In this document: positions 31,213 through 38,476 of the stretch, piece after piece
Layout of the letters: each line of letters starts with the position of its first letter
How positions within the stretch are numbered: the first letter of the stretch is position 1
Position numbers and translations under genes: made by a program
The notes under the pieces: generated by a model
Told to the model about the DNA's origin: nothing
Database searches by the model: none
What the model saw: the letters and a program-made list of their open reading frames with translations, nothing else
Origin: Actinomycetota bacterium
GTDB taxonomy: Bacteria > Actinomycetota > Thermoleophilia > Gaiellales > Gaiellaceae
DNA length: 39,300 bases
Assembly (NCBI GenBank): GCA_005888315.1
Contig: VAWH01000030.1
Span: 1 to 39,300, forward strand
Direction: 5' to 3'

Positions 31213-31349
31213 ATCACGAACCGAAATGTGAGTGCGAACGGCCGATCCTGCGCGAGCGAGCGGAGCAGAAGGGCGTCTCCGAAAGCTTCTGCGACCGCTG
31301 CAAGCGCCCACTCGGGCTCCGCCTCGCCGCAGTACGCAGCACCGCGTGA
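31209..31349 (+). CDS. Small zinc-ribbon-like protein
   Basis: A 46-residue protein whose ATG overlaps the Amt stop. Cys7 and Cys9 (PKCECERP) with Cys28 and Cys31 (SFCDRCKRPLG) could bind one zinc. No family is assigned. It is in the same reading frame as the sulfurtransferase that follows, with only the TGA at 31347 between them. It could be an adaptor or the N-terminal part of a split gene. Confidence 0.6.
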   Translation: MNHEPKCECERPILRERAEQKGVSESFCDRCKRPLGLRLAAVRSTA

Positions 31350-31359
31350 TCTAGATCAC
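31346..31359. promoter_or_regulatory. Perfect 14-bp palindrome, CRP/FNR-like
   Basis: GTGATCTAGATCAC overlaps the small gene's stop codon. With the following A it reads GTGA-N6-TCACA, close to the CRP/FNR family consensus. A TACAGT (31371-31376) lies 12 bp downstream and could be a -10 element. Regulation of the sulfurtransferase is possible but unproven. Confidence 0.4.
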
Positions 31360-31382
31360 AAGCCTACGGCTACAGTCGGCAG

Positions 31383-32078
31383 ATCTCGTACCAATTCGTC
31401 GACTGCCGCTGGGAGCTCGGCAAACCGGGCCGCGGCCAGAAGCTCTACCTCGCGGGTCACATCCCCGGAGGGTCGTTCCTCGACGTCGAGCGCGATCTAT
31501 CGTCGCCGCCCGGTCCCGGCGGGCGCCACCCGCTGCCGAGCGAGGAGCAGTTCGCGGAGGCAGCCGGCCGGGCCGGCATCGGCGACGGCATCTTCGTCGT
31601 CGCCTACGGCTCGATGGGCGGCGCCGAGCGGCTCTGGTGGCTGCTGCGCCATTTCGGCCACGACGATTGCGCAGTGCTGCAGTTCGAGGGTTGGCTCGGG
31701 CCGCTCCGGGCCGGGGAGGAGAACATCGAGCCGGCCGTCTTCACCCCGCGGCCTCGGAAGGGCGACACGATCGAGGCGGAGGAGCTGCACGAACGCCTCA
31801 ACGAGCTCATCCTGCTCGACGCCCGAGTCCCGGAGCGCTACCGCGGCGACGTGGAGCCGATCGATCCCGTCGCCGGGCACATCTCCGGCGCGCAGAACGC
31901 TCCCTGGAACGAAGCGCTACCCGAGATCCCGCCCGGCGAGGTCGTCGCGTACTGCGGGTCGGGCGTCACCGCAACGGTGCTCGTCCACCGCCTCGCCCTC
32001 GCCGGCCGCGAGGCGAAGCTCTACCCGGGCTCGTGGAGCGAATGGTCAGGTCGGGGACTCCCCGCCGAGCGCAGCTAG
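31383..32078 (+). CDS. Two-domain rhodanese sulfurtransferase, start unresolved
   Basis: A sulfurtransferase of the SseA/mercaptopyruvate or thiosulfate type. The N-terminal inactive domain (YQFVDCRWELGKPGRGQ, LYLAGHIPGGSFLDVE, GRHPLP) is followed by the catalytic domain with YCGSGVTATVLVHRLAL, where the Cys is the active residue. The homology begins at about 31383. After the in-frame TGA at 31347 there is no ATG, GTG or TTG until ATG 31614, which would cut off most of the first domain. The start given is the first near-cognate codon (ATC). The gene may use a non-standard start, be read through from the zinc-ribbon gene, or have lost its start. Confidence 0.75.
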   Translation: MSYQFVDCRWELGKPGRGQKLYLAGHIPGGSFLDVERDLSSPPGPGGRHPLPSEEQFAEAAGRAGIGDGIFVVAYGSMGGAERLWWLLRHFGHDDCAVLQFEGWLGPLRAGEENIEPAVFTPRPRKGDTIEAEELHERLNELILLDARVPERYRGDVEPIDPVAGHISGAQNAPWNEALPEIPPGEVVAYCGSGVTATVLVHRLALAGREAKLYPGSWSEWSGRGLPAERS

Positions 32079-32584
32079 GCCGTCGAAAGACCGCTCAGGT
32101 ACGGCTGCCAGCCGTCCGGGATCTTCGGCGCCGCCAGGCGGATGAAGAGCACGGGCGCAGGCGGCCGCGGCTTTCTGCGCAGCTCCATCGAGACCTCGTG
32201 CGGCAGCCGGTTCCCCTTGCGCAGGTTGCAAGGCGCGCACGAAGTGACGACGTTCTCCCAGACGGACTCGCCGCCCCTGCTCTTCGGGACGACGTGGTCG
32301 AGAGTGAGCCGTCCGCCGGCGTTGCCGCAGTAGACACAACGCCAGTCGTCACGGGCGAAGAGCGCCCGGCGCGAGATCTTGCGCTGCACGGTTCGCGGCA
32401 CCCGGACGTACTGGACAAGCCTGATCACGTGGGGCCAGGGAAACGTGGTCGTCGCGGAGCGTAAAGCCTGGTCGAGCTCCTCGATCACCTCGGCCTTGCC
32501 CTTGAACACGAGCACGTGCGCACGCCGAACCGTCGTTACGTTGAGCGGCTCATAGCTCGCGTTCAACACCAATACTTGCTGCAA
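32075..32584 (-). CDS. HNH endonuclease family protein
   Basis: A 169-residue protein with a complete HNH nuclease motif. CVYCGNAGGRLTLDHVVPKSRGG is followed by WENVVTSCAPCNLRKGNRLP, so the zinc-binding cysteine pairs, the catalytic His and the Asn are present. The N-terminal 70 residues (VLVLNASYEPLNVTTVRRAHVLVFKGKAEV) are the usual conserved domain of this actinobacterial family. The biological role is unknown; DNA repair or restriction are possible. It is convergent with the sulfurtransferase gene, and the stops overlap (CTAG). Confidence 0.9.
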   Translation of the reverse strand: MQQVLVLNASYEPLNVTTVRRAHVLVFKGKAEVIEELDQALRSATTTFPWPHVIRLVQYVRVPRTVQRKISRRALFARDDWRCVYCGNAGGRLTLDHVVPKSRGGESVWENVVTSCAPCNLRKGNRLPHEVSMELRRKPRPPAPVLFIRLAAPKIPDGWQPYLSGLSTA

Positions 32585-32618
32585 GACAGCAAAAAGGTAC
32601 CACCGAGATAAGAGCCCG

Positions 32619-33095
32619 CTACCGCGACATCGCTCTCTCTACCGCTTCTTCTTCCTCCGGCGAGAGGGCGATCGAGGCGCGGCCGCGCTCGAGTTCCTTC
32701 ATGTAGATCCGCGCGTAGTCGCGGCCCTGAATGGCGCTGAGGACGATCCCGCTGCGGCCACCGTCGAGGAGCGCGACCGAGGCCGACTGGTGGCCCCCCG
32801 TCCCCTCGTAGGCGTCGTAGCGGACGATCGAGATCTTCCCCAGGGATTCGTCGACTCGCCGGTCGACACGGGCGAGCCCGGCCGCGATCTCGTCGACGGC
32901 CCGGTTGAGATCGTCGATCCGGGCCTGGAGCGAGACGGCGAAATCGACGAGATCGTCCTTCGCACCGCCGAGGAGCACCTGCTGCGATGCGCGGACTCGC
33001 CTGAGCTGACGCCAGGCCAGCAAGGCGGCCGCGAGCGCGAGGATCGCCGCCGCTGCGGCGGCGATCGCGATTGCCGCAGTCGTCGAGTTGCTCAT
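32619..33095 (-). CDS. DUF4446 family protein
   Basis: A 158-residue protein with one N-terminal membrane helix (AAIAIAAAAAAILALAAALLAW), a coiled-coil segment (LQARIDDLNRAVDEIAAGLARVDRRVDES) and the conserved DUF4446 core. The core is KISIVRYDAYEGTGGHQSASVALLD and GIVLSAIQGRDYARIYMKEL. The function is unknown. It is probably co-transcribed with the preceding membrane-anchored gene, 12 bp away. Confidence 0.82.
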   Translation of the reverse strand: MSNSTTAAIAIAAAAAAILALAAALLAWRQLRRVRASQQVLLGGAKDDLVDFAVSLQARIDDLNRAVDEIAAGLARVDRRVDESLGKISIVRYDAYEGTGGHQSASVALLDGGRSGIVLSAIQGRDYARIYMKELERGRASIALSPEEEEAVERAMSR

Positions 33096-33107
33096 CCGCC
33101 GCGCAAT

Positions 33108-34253
33108 CTACGGTGGCGGCAGCGTGAAGGTCACCGGATATTCGGCGCTGTTGTTTCCGAGGTTGTGCTCGTTCGGGACCGCGTCGACCTTCACCTTCAC
33201 CGTCGACGGAGCGCCGAAGAAGGACGGGTCGAGCTGAATGTTGCGGAAGGTGATCGTCTTCACCTCCTTCGAGCTGATCAGGTCGATCACTTGCTTCTTG
33301 ACGATCGGCGTCGTGCCGCCGCTAATCGTCAGCGTGACCGGAATGTGAACCTCGACCGAATCGCCGGAGTCCTCGACCGCGATCGCGAAGCCGAGCGTAG
33401 TGCCGGTTTGCACCGGTAGCCGCGTGTCGGTCGAAAGTTCGGTGCCCTTCGGCAGCGCCTTCGTCGAGACGATGTTCGTTCCGTGGAGCCCTCCCGCCGT
33501 CGGGGCGACGCTGACCCCGCGAAGCCGGCTCACGACCGCTGCCAGGCCGCTGGCCGTGAAGAAGTCCGGATTCGAGACGAAGTTCGAATCCGGAACGCGC
33601 ACATCCCCGACGCCCTGGTTCCTCAGCACCTGCTTCGAGGGATCCTTGAAGCTGTCGTCCCAGACGACGTCGCTCGCGAGCAGGCGCTGCGCCGGCGTCA
33701 CGAGCAGCGCGCCGGCCTGCGCGGCGGCGAGTTTCTTGTTGGCGAGCGCCTGGCGCAGGGATTCGGCGATCCCCACGATGCCGCTGTAGCGGTATTGGAG
33801 GGCGTCGATCAGGCGCGAGTGCTCGTCGCGCAGGCGGCCCGGAGGATCGATCGCTCGGGCCTCGTCGACGTCCTGCTGCTCTTCGCGAGCGAGGCCGGCG
33901 AGCTTGCTCTGCACCTCGTTCGCCTTCAGGCCCGGCTGCCCGAGCAAGGAGGTCAAGCGGGTGCCGATCGCGCGCGAGTTCGAGGCGACCGGGGCAACCT
34001 TGGCCATGTAGTGCTCGTACTTCGCGTGCTTGCTCGAAGACTGGCAGCCCTCGATCGCGTAGACGAGCAGCAGGACAATCACGATCGCGAAGGCGATCAG
34101 GCCGACGAGGCGCAGGAGCGGGGTCAAGCCTTGAGGCGTCCGGATCGGCGGCCGCGGCCCTCCTCGGGACGGCGGCCGCTCGGGCCGGGCAGCTTCTCTC
34201 GTCTCCGGCTCCTCGAAGAAGTCGAACTCGATGTCTGTGTCGCGCTCGGTCAT
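33108..34253 (-). CDS. Membrane-anchored hypothetical protein with a CARDB-like C-terminal domain
   Basis: A 381-residue protein. The first 45 residues are hydrophilic and cytoplasmic, then comes one helix (LLRLVGLIAFAIVIVLLLVYAI) and a Cys-containing junction. A helical extracellular segment (to about residue 200) is followed by a beta-rich region. The last domain (SVEVHIPVTLTISGG...LDPSFFGAPSTVKVKVDAVPNE) resembles CARDB adhesion domains. No catalytic motif is visible. It lies upstream of and in line with the DUF4446 gene and diverges from the kinase gene. Confidence 0.7.
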   Translation of the reverse strand: MTERDTDIEFDFFEEPETREAARPERPPSRGGPRPPIRTPQGLTPLLRLVGLIAFAIVIVLLLVYAIEGCQSSSKHAKYEHYMAKVAPVASNSRAIGTRLTSLLGQPGLKANEVQSKLAGLAREEQQDVDEARAIDPPGRLRDEHSRLIDALQYRYSGIVGIAESLRQALANKKLAAAQAGALLVTPAQRLLASDVVWDDSFKDPSKQVLRNQGVGDVRVPDSNFVSNPDFFTASGLAAVVSRLRGVSVAPTAGGLHGTNIVSTKALPKGTELSTDTRLPVQTGTTLGFAIAVEDSGDSVEVHIPVTLTISGGTTPIVKKQVIDLISSKEVKTITFRNIQLDPSFFGAPSTVKVKVDAVPNEHNLGNNSAEYPVTFTLPPP

Positions 34254-34336
34254 GCCCTCATTGCAGGGAAAACTCGCCGAGCACTGTAACCGTTGGACCA
34301 GCCGGAGCCATCGCCGCAGAGCGCCCGCCCCTCCAA

Positions 34337-34369
34337 CGGAGGCTTTTACGCCGCAGCGGCGAACCTCCG
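34337..34369 (+). promoter_or_regulatory. Nested hairpin just before the protein kinase start codon
   Basis: CGGAGG and CCTCCG form the outer stem and CGCCG/CGGCG the inner, around the loop CAG. It ends 3 bp before the GTG start. No ribosome-binding site is visible between it and the start, so the structure may control access to the start. Function inferred from position only. The rest of the 119-bp divergent gap shows nothing certain. Confidence 0.45.
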
Positions 34370-34372
34370 GCC

Positions 34373-35968
34373 GTGTCAGAAGCGGCTCTAGCCGTCGCCC
34401 CGAACGAGCTCGTCCTCGGTCGGTATCGCCCGCTCCAGCCGCTTGGCAGCGGCGGCTCGGGCTCGGTCTGGCTCGCCCGGGACGAGCCGACCGGCGCCGA
34501 GGTCGCGCTCAAGATCGTCCCGCGCGAGGGCAAGGCAGCTTCGCGGGCCGAGCGCGAGGCCACCGCAGCAGCCCGTCTTCGTCACCCGGGGTGCCAGCGC
34601 GCCTATGCGCTCGCGCGCGACGCCCGCCACGTCTACATCGCCTACGAATACGTCCCCGGCCGGACGCTGCGACAAGCACTGCGCGAGGGCGAAGTCGACG
34701 ACGCGGCGGCCCTCGAGGTTGCGGCGCAGATTTGCGAGGCGCTCGCGCACGCCCATGCACACCGGATCGTCCACCGCGACGTGAAGCCCTCCAACGTGCT
34801 GCTCGCCGAGAGCGACGAGATCTCGATTCGCCTGCTCGACTTCGGGCTCGCCCGAATGGACGGGGAGGAGACGCTGACCGCGGCCGGCGACGTGCCCGGG
34901 ACGCTCGCCTACATCCCGCCCGAACGGCTCCGCGGCGAGGAGTCGGGCGCGCCCGCAGACGTCTGGGCGGTCGGCGTCCTCCTCTGGGAGGCGCTCGCGG
35001 GCTGGCATCCGTTCTGGCAGGGGTCGCTGCTCGACACCGCGCGGCGGATCGAGTCCGGCGCGGTCTCGCTGGCGACCGTCAGGCCCGACCTGCCGCGACC
35101 GCTGATCGCACTCGTCGACCGCGCGCTGTCGGTCGAGCCCGCAAGACGGCCGTCGGCTGCAAGATTCGCGGCCGCGCTGCGGGCGACGCGGCACAGACGC
35201 GAGCGGCGCGAGCAGCGCGAGCGCAGCGTGCCGCAGCTCGCGCCCCCCGCACCCGGGCGCTTTGCCCCCGCCTCTGCGGCGGGTCTCGTCGCCGGCGCCG
35301 GGGCCGCGGCGCTGCCTTTCTACCCCTCCGGCTGGCCGCTCGGCCTCGCGGCGCTCGCCGCCGCGCTGACCCTTTTCAGCGAGCGCGCCGGACTGGCGCT
35401 GGCGCTGGCCGTGCCGGTCTTCCCGCTCGGCAACCTCTCGGCCGGCCTCGCCTGGGCGTACGTCGCGCTAGCCCTCGGTTGGCTTGCGCTTGCCTGGCAG
35501 GACTCGCGAACGGCCCTCTTCTTCGTCGCGGGCCCGTTGCTGGCGCCACTCTCGCTGCTCGGCCTCCTACCCCTGGCCGCGCAAAGGCTGCGCGGGGGGG
35601 TCCGCCGAGCCGTCCAGGTGTTCGCCGCCGTGCTCGCCGCCGGCCTGGTGGCCGGTCTCCGTGGCAGCCAGCTCCCGTTCACCGGCGGCTTGGCTCCGCC
35701 GCTCGAGCTCGACCACACGCGCGGCCCGCTGACGGCGGCCGGCACGATCGTGCACGCGCTGAGCGGGCAGCCTGCGCTGTTGCTCGAGGCGCTCGTGCTC
35801 GCCGCAGCGGCGGCGGCGCTTCCCCACGTGCGGCGCCGCCGGATCCTGACGTTCGGACTCCTGCTGCTGGCCGGAATCCTCGCCCCGAGCCCAACCCTGC
35901 CCGACGCGGCGATCGTCGCCACAATCCTCGCCACTTGCCTCGGTCTGGCGGCCAAAGCCGAAAGCTAG
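34373..35968 (+). CDS. Serine/threonine protein kinase with a polytopic membrane tail
   Basis: A 531-residue protein. Residues 15-275 form a Hanks-type kinase: glycine loop LGSGGSGSVWLA, lysine in VALKIVPR, HRDVKPSNVLL, LLDFGLAR, the TLAYIPPERL activation/APE segment and the conserved VWAVGVLLWE. The C-terminal half has about seven or eight hydrophobic helices (residues 300-528) with no sensor domain that I recognise. The usual PknB has one helix and PASTA domains, so this form is different. It is upstream of fhaA, fhaB and a PP2C gene, and is probably part of a phosphosignalling group. GTG 34373 is the chosen start. Confidence 0.9.
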   Translation: MSEAALAVAPNELVLGRYRPLQPLGSGGSGSVWLARDEPTGAEVALKIVPREGKAASRAEREATAAARLRHPGCQRAYALARDARHVYIAYEYVPGRTLRQALREGEVDDAAALEVAAQICEALAHAHAHRIVHRDVKPSNVLLAESDEISIRLLDFGLARMDGEETLTAAGDVPGTLAYIPPERLRGEESGAPADVWAVGVLLWEALAGWHPFWQGSLLDTARRIESGAVSLATVRPDLPRPLIALVDRALSVEPARRPSAARFAAALRATRHRRERREQRERSVPQLAPPAPGRFAPASAAGLVAGAGAAALPFYPSGWPLGLAALAAALTLFSERAGLALALAVPVFPLGNLSAGLAWAYVALALGWLALAWQDSRTALFFVAGPLLAPLSLLGLLPLAAQRLRGGVRRAVQVFAAVLAAGLVAGLRGSQLPFTGGLAPPLELDHTRGPLTAAGTIVHALSGQPALLLEALVLAAAAAALPHVRRRRILTFGLLLLAGILAPSPTLPDAAIVATILATCLGLAAKAES

Positions 35969-35999
35969 ACTCGGTGATCCGGGGTACAAGACCCCTGCA

Positions 36000-36776
36000 A
36001 TGAGCGTGCTCAGAAACATCGAAGACAAGATCGAGTCCCTGTTCGAAGGCGTCTTCGGGCGGGCCTTCAGAACGAACGTCCAGCCCGTCGAGCTGGCCCG
36101 GAAGCTCGTCAAGGAGATGGAGGACCATCGCGTCATCTCGGTTTCCCGCCTCTACGTGCCCAACGAGTACACGGTCTACCTGTCTCCAGCCGACCGCGAG
36201 CAGTTCGCGAACTACGAAGAGTCGCTGCTCGGGGAGCTCCAGGACTACCTCGCGGAGAACGCCCGCCGGGAGAAGTACGTGCTGCTGTCCCCACCGAGGG
36301 TGCTGATGGAGACCGACGAGGACCTGGAGGTGGGCGAATTCGGAATCGCGACCCGGATGGCGCAAGGTGGGCCGGAGCCCGCGCCGGACGAAGCGCCGGC
36401 TCCCGAGGTCGGACCCGGCGCGACCATGGTCTACAAGCCGAAGCAGCCGGACACTCAGGCGGTCTCGGCGGAGGAGCTTGGACTGGAGCGGGAGGTCGCG
36501 ACGCTCTCCTGGGATGGCCGGCGGCATGAGATCGAGAAGCGGCGCGTCGTCATCGGCCGCTCGAAGGACTGCGACATCCAGGTCGCCGACCCGAATGTCT
36601 CGCGCCGCCATGCGGAGGTGCGACAGGAGGGAGCCGCACACTGGGTGGTCGACCTGGACTCGACGAATGGAACCGAGGTCAACGGCAGACGGCTGAAGCG
36701 CGCGAAGCTGCGCCCCGGTGACACGATCACCGTCGGGTCGACCGAGCTCGTCTTCGAGCGCGAGGCCGGAGGCTGA
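36000..36776 (+). CDS. fhaA: FhaA-type protein: DUF3662 plus FHA domain
   Basis: A 258-residue cytoplasmic protein. The N-terminal DUF3662 domain (about 1-110) begins SVLRNIEDKIESLFEGVFGRAFR. A flexible, Pro/Glu-rich linker follows. The C-terminal FHA domain (about 165-255) has the phosphothreonine-binding motifs GRSKDCDIQVADPNVSRRHAEV and STNGTEVNG. In mycobacteria FhaA binds the phosphorylated kinase and the flippase MurJ, regulating cell-wall growth. It is followed by fhaB after 1 bp. Confidence 0.93.
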   Translation: MSVLRNIEDKIESLFEGVFGRAFRTNVQPVELARKLVKEMEDHRVISVSRLYVPNEYTVYLSPADREQFANYEESLLGELQDYLAENARREKYVLLSPPRVLMETDEDLEVGEFGIATRMAQGGPEPAPDEAPAPEVGPGATMVYKPKQPDTQAVSAEELGLEREVATLSWDGRRHEIEKRRVVIGRSKDCDIQVADPNVSRRHAEVRQEGAAHWVVDLDSTNGTEVNGRRLKRAKLRPGDTITVGSTELVFEREAGG

Positions 36777-36777
36777 C

Positions 36778-37269
36778 ATGCCCTTTGCCTCGATCGCGGT
36801 CGAGGAGCTCCTGCTCGTCCTCAAGATCGCCTTCGTCGTGCTGCTGTACCTGTTCATCTGGCGCATAGTCCGCACCGCGAGCAAGGATCTGCGGATGCCG
36901 CAGGAGAGCTTCATCCTGGCGCCCTCACAGGCGCAGGATATGGCGGTCGTCCGCGATTCCGGCCCACGTGACGTCGGCCGCCTGGTCGTCGTCCGCAGCC
37001 CCACGCTCGAGCCGGGCGAAGGACGGATGCTCGACTCTGCCCCGCTGACCGTCGGCCGCGGCCCGCAGAACGACATCGCCCTCGACGGCGACGACTACGC
37101 CTCGGCGAAGCACGCCCGCATCGAGCCTCGCCGCGACGGCGTCTGGGTGGAGGACATCGGCTCCACGAACGGCACCTATCTGAACGGGATCAAGCTGACC
37201 CGCGCGCGCAAGCTCACGCCCGGCGACGTCGTCCGCGTTGGCGAGACGGAATTGAGGTACGAGACGTGA
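36778..37269 (+). CDS. fhaB: FhaB-type membrane FHA-domain protein
   Basis: A 163-residue protein with one N-terminal membrane helix (LLVLKIAFVVLLYLFIW) and a C-terminal FHA domain (GRGPQNDIAL, SAKHARIEPRR, GSTNGTYLNGIKL). It ends GETELRYET. In related bacteria FhaB binds phosphorylated partners at the membrane in cell division and wall synthesis. It starts 1 bp after fhaA. The last 27 bp of its coding sequence and the stop are duplicated twice downstream by the 113-bp repeat. Confidence 0.92.
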   Translation: MPFASIAVEELLLVLKIAFVVLLYLFIWRIVRTASKDLRMPQESFILAPSQAQDMAVVRDSGPRDVGRLVVVRSPTLEPGEGRMLDSAPLTVGRGPQNDIALDGDDYASAKHARIEPRRDGVWVEDIGSTNGTYLNGIKLTRARKLTPGDVVRVGETELRYET

Positions 37270-37495
37270 CGGCATCGAGGAGCCGTGTTTGGACGGCCGC
37301 AGCGGCAGAGCCGCCACGGCCTCCAGGTCGGCGTCGCAAGCGACGCCTCGGAGGCGAGACGGAATTGAGGTACGAGACGTGACGGCACCGAGGAGCCGTG
37401 TTTGGACGGCCGCAGCGGCAGAGCCGCCACGGCCTCCAGGTCGGCGTCGCAAGCGACGCCTCGGTGGCGAGACGGAACTGAGGTACGAGACTTGA
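37241..37495. repeat. 113-bp tandem repeat of the fhaB end plus a dual-hairpin element
   Basis: Units start at 37241 and 37354, with a partial third at 37467-37495. Each carries the fhaB end (GGAATTGAGGTACGAGACGT or a one-base variant) and the dual-hairpin element. The second hairpin is at 37295-37321 and 37408-37434. The first is at 37330-37347 and 37443-37460 and is a perfect GGCGTCGC-AA-GCGACGCC. The period is not a multiple of 3. The 222 bp from the fhaB stop to the phosphatase start hold nothing else. Confidence 0.92.
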
Positions 37496-38472
37496 GTCGA
37501 GTCGTGCAGATCGGCCACGGCACGGACACCGGCAAGAAGCGCCGGCGAAACGAGGACGAGTACGTCGTCGCGCCGCCGCTCTTCGCGATCGCCGACGGCA
37601 TGGGCGGCGCGCAGGCCGGCGAGCTCGCGTCGAGCCTCGCCGCCGGCGCCGTGCGCGAGGACGAAGGCGCCGCCGGCAGCGGCGAGCGCCGCGTCGCGGA
37701 GCTGATCCAGGAGGCGAACCGGCGCGTCTATCAGCGCTCGAGCGAGGACGCGGCGGCATCCGGGATGGGGACGACGATGACCGTCGCGCTCGTCGAGGGC
37801 GACACGGTCGCCTTCGGCCACGTCGGCGACTCGCGGGCCTACTTGATTCGCGACAGCAAGCTCGAGCAGGTGACCGAGGACCACTCGCTCGTCGCCGAGC
37901 TCGTCCGCAGCGGCAAGCTCTCCCCCGAGGACGCCGAGACCCATCCCCAACGCTCGGTGATCACCCGCGCGCTCGGCACCGACCCGGACGTCGACCCCGA
38001 CACCTTCTCGATCCCCAGCCGGCCCGGCGACCTGTTCATGCTCTGCTCGGACGGGCTCACCTCGATGGTCGAGGACCAGGTCATCCTCGCGTGCATCGAG
38101 AAAAACCGCGACGATCTGCAGGCGACGGCGAAGGCGCTCATCCGCGCGGCGAACAAGGGCGGCGGCGAGGACAACATCACCGTCGTCTTCTTCGAGATCG
38201 GCGAGGACACCGGCGAGCCACTCGAGGAGACGGCCCAGTATCCCGTCCTCGGCGAAGACGGTGAGGGCGAGCTCGACGAGAAGACGCTTGACGAGTTGGA
38301 CCGCGTGCCGGCGCTCGACACGATGGTCGTCCCGCCGGGCGAGGCCGAGAAGGTTGCGGAGCCGCCGCAACCGAAGCGCCGCACCCGCTCGCGGATCGTC
38401 CCCGCGCTGCTGCTGATCCTGCTCGCCCTCGCGGTGCTCGCGGTCGTCCTCTGGACGCTCCACGGGAGATAA
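37492..38472 (+). CDS. PP2C-family serine/threonine phosphatase
   Basis: A 326-residue membrane protein that removes phosphate from Ser/Thr. The PP2C motifs are RRRNEDEYVV, LFAIADGMGGAQAGE, the MTVALVEGDTVAFGHVGDSRAYLI segment, DGLTSMVEDQ and GGGEDNITVVF; the metal-binding aspartates are present. A C-terminal helix (RIVPALLLILLALAVLAVVLWTL) anchors it. The start TTG 37492 overlaps the stop of the third fhaB-end copy, in which GTG of the first two copies has become TTG. GTG 37504 is an alternative. It is the probable partner of the kinase (PstP type). Confidence 0.91.
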   Translation: MSRVVQIGHGTDTGKKRRRNEDEYVVAPPLFAIADGMGGAQAGELASSLAAGAVREDEGAAGSGERRVAELIQEANRRVYQRSSEDAAASGMGTTMTVALVEGDTVAFGHVGDSRAYLIRDSKLEQVTEDHSLVAELVRSGKLSPEDAETHPQRSVITRALGTDPDVDPDTFSIPSRPGDLFMLCSDGLTSMVEDQVILACIEKNRDDLQATAKALIRAANKGGGEDNITVVFFEIGEDTGEPLEETAQYPVLGEDGEGELDEKTLDELDRVPALDTMVVPPGEAEKVAEPPQPKRRTRSRIVPALLLILLALAVLAVVLWTLHGR

Positions 38473-38476
38473 AGCG

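Noticed and set aside
31347-31349. TGA as a selenocysteine codon
   Set aside because: It lies at a domain boundary where no selenocysteine is expected, no convincing downstream recognition hairpin is present, and an ordinary stop with an adjacent palindrome explains the sequence.
37241-37495. CRISPR array
   Set aside because: The repeat unit is 113 bp in tandem with no unique spacers and includes coding sequence of fhaB.
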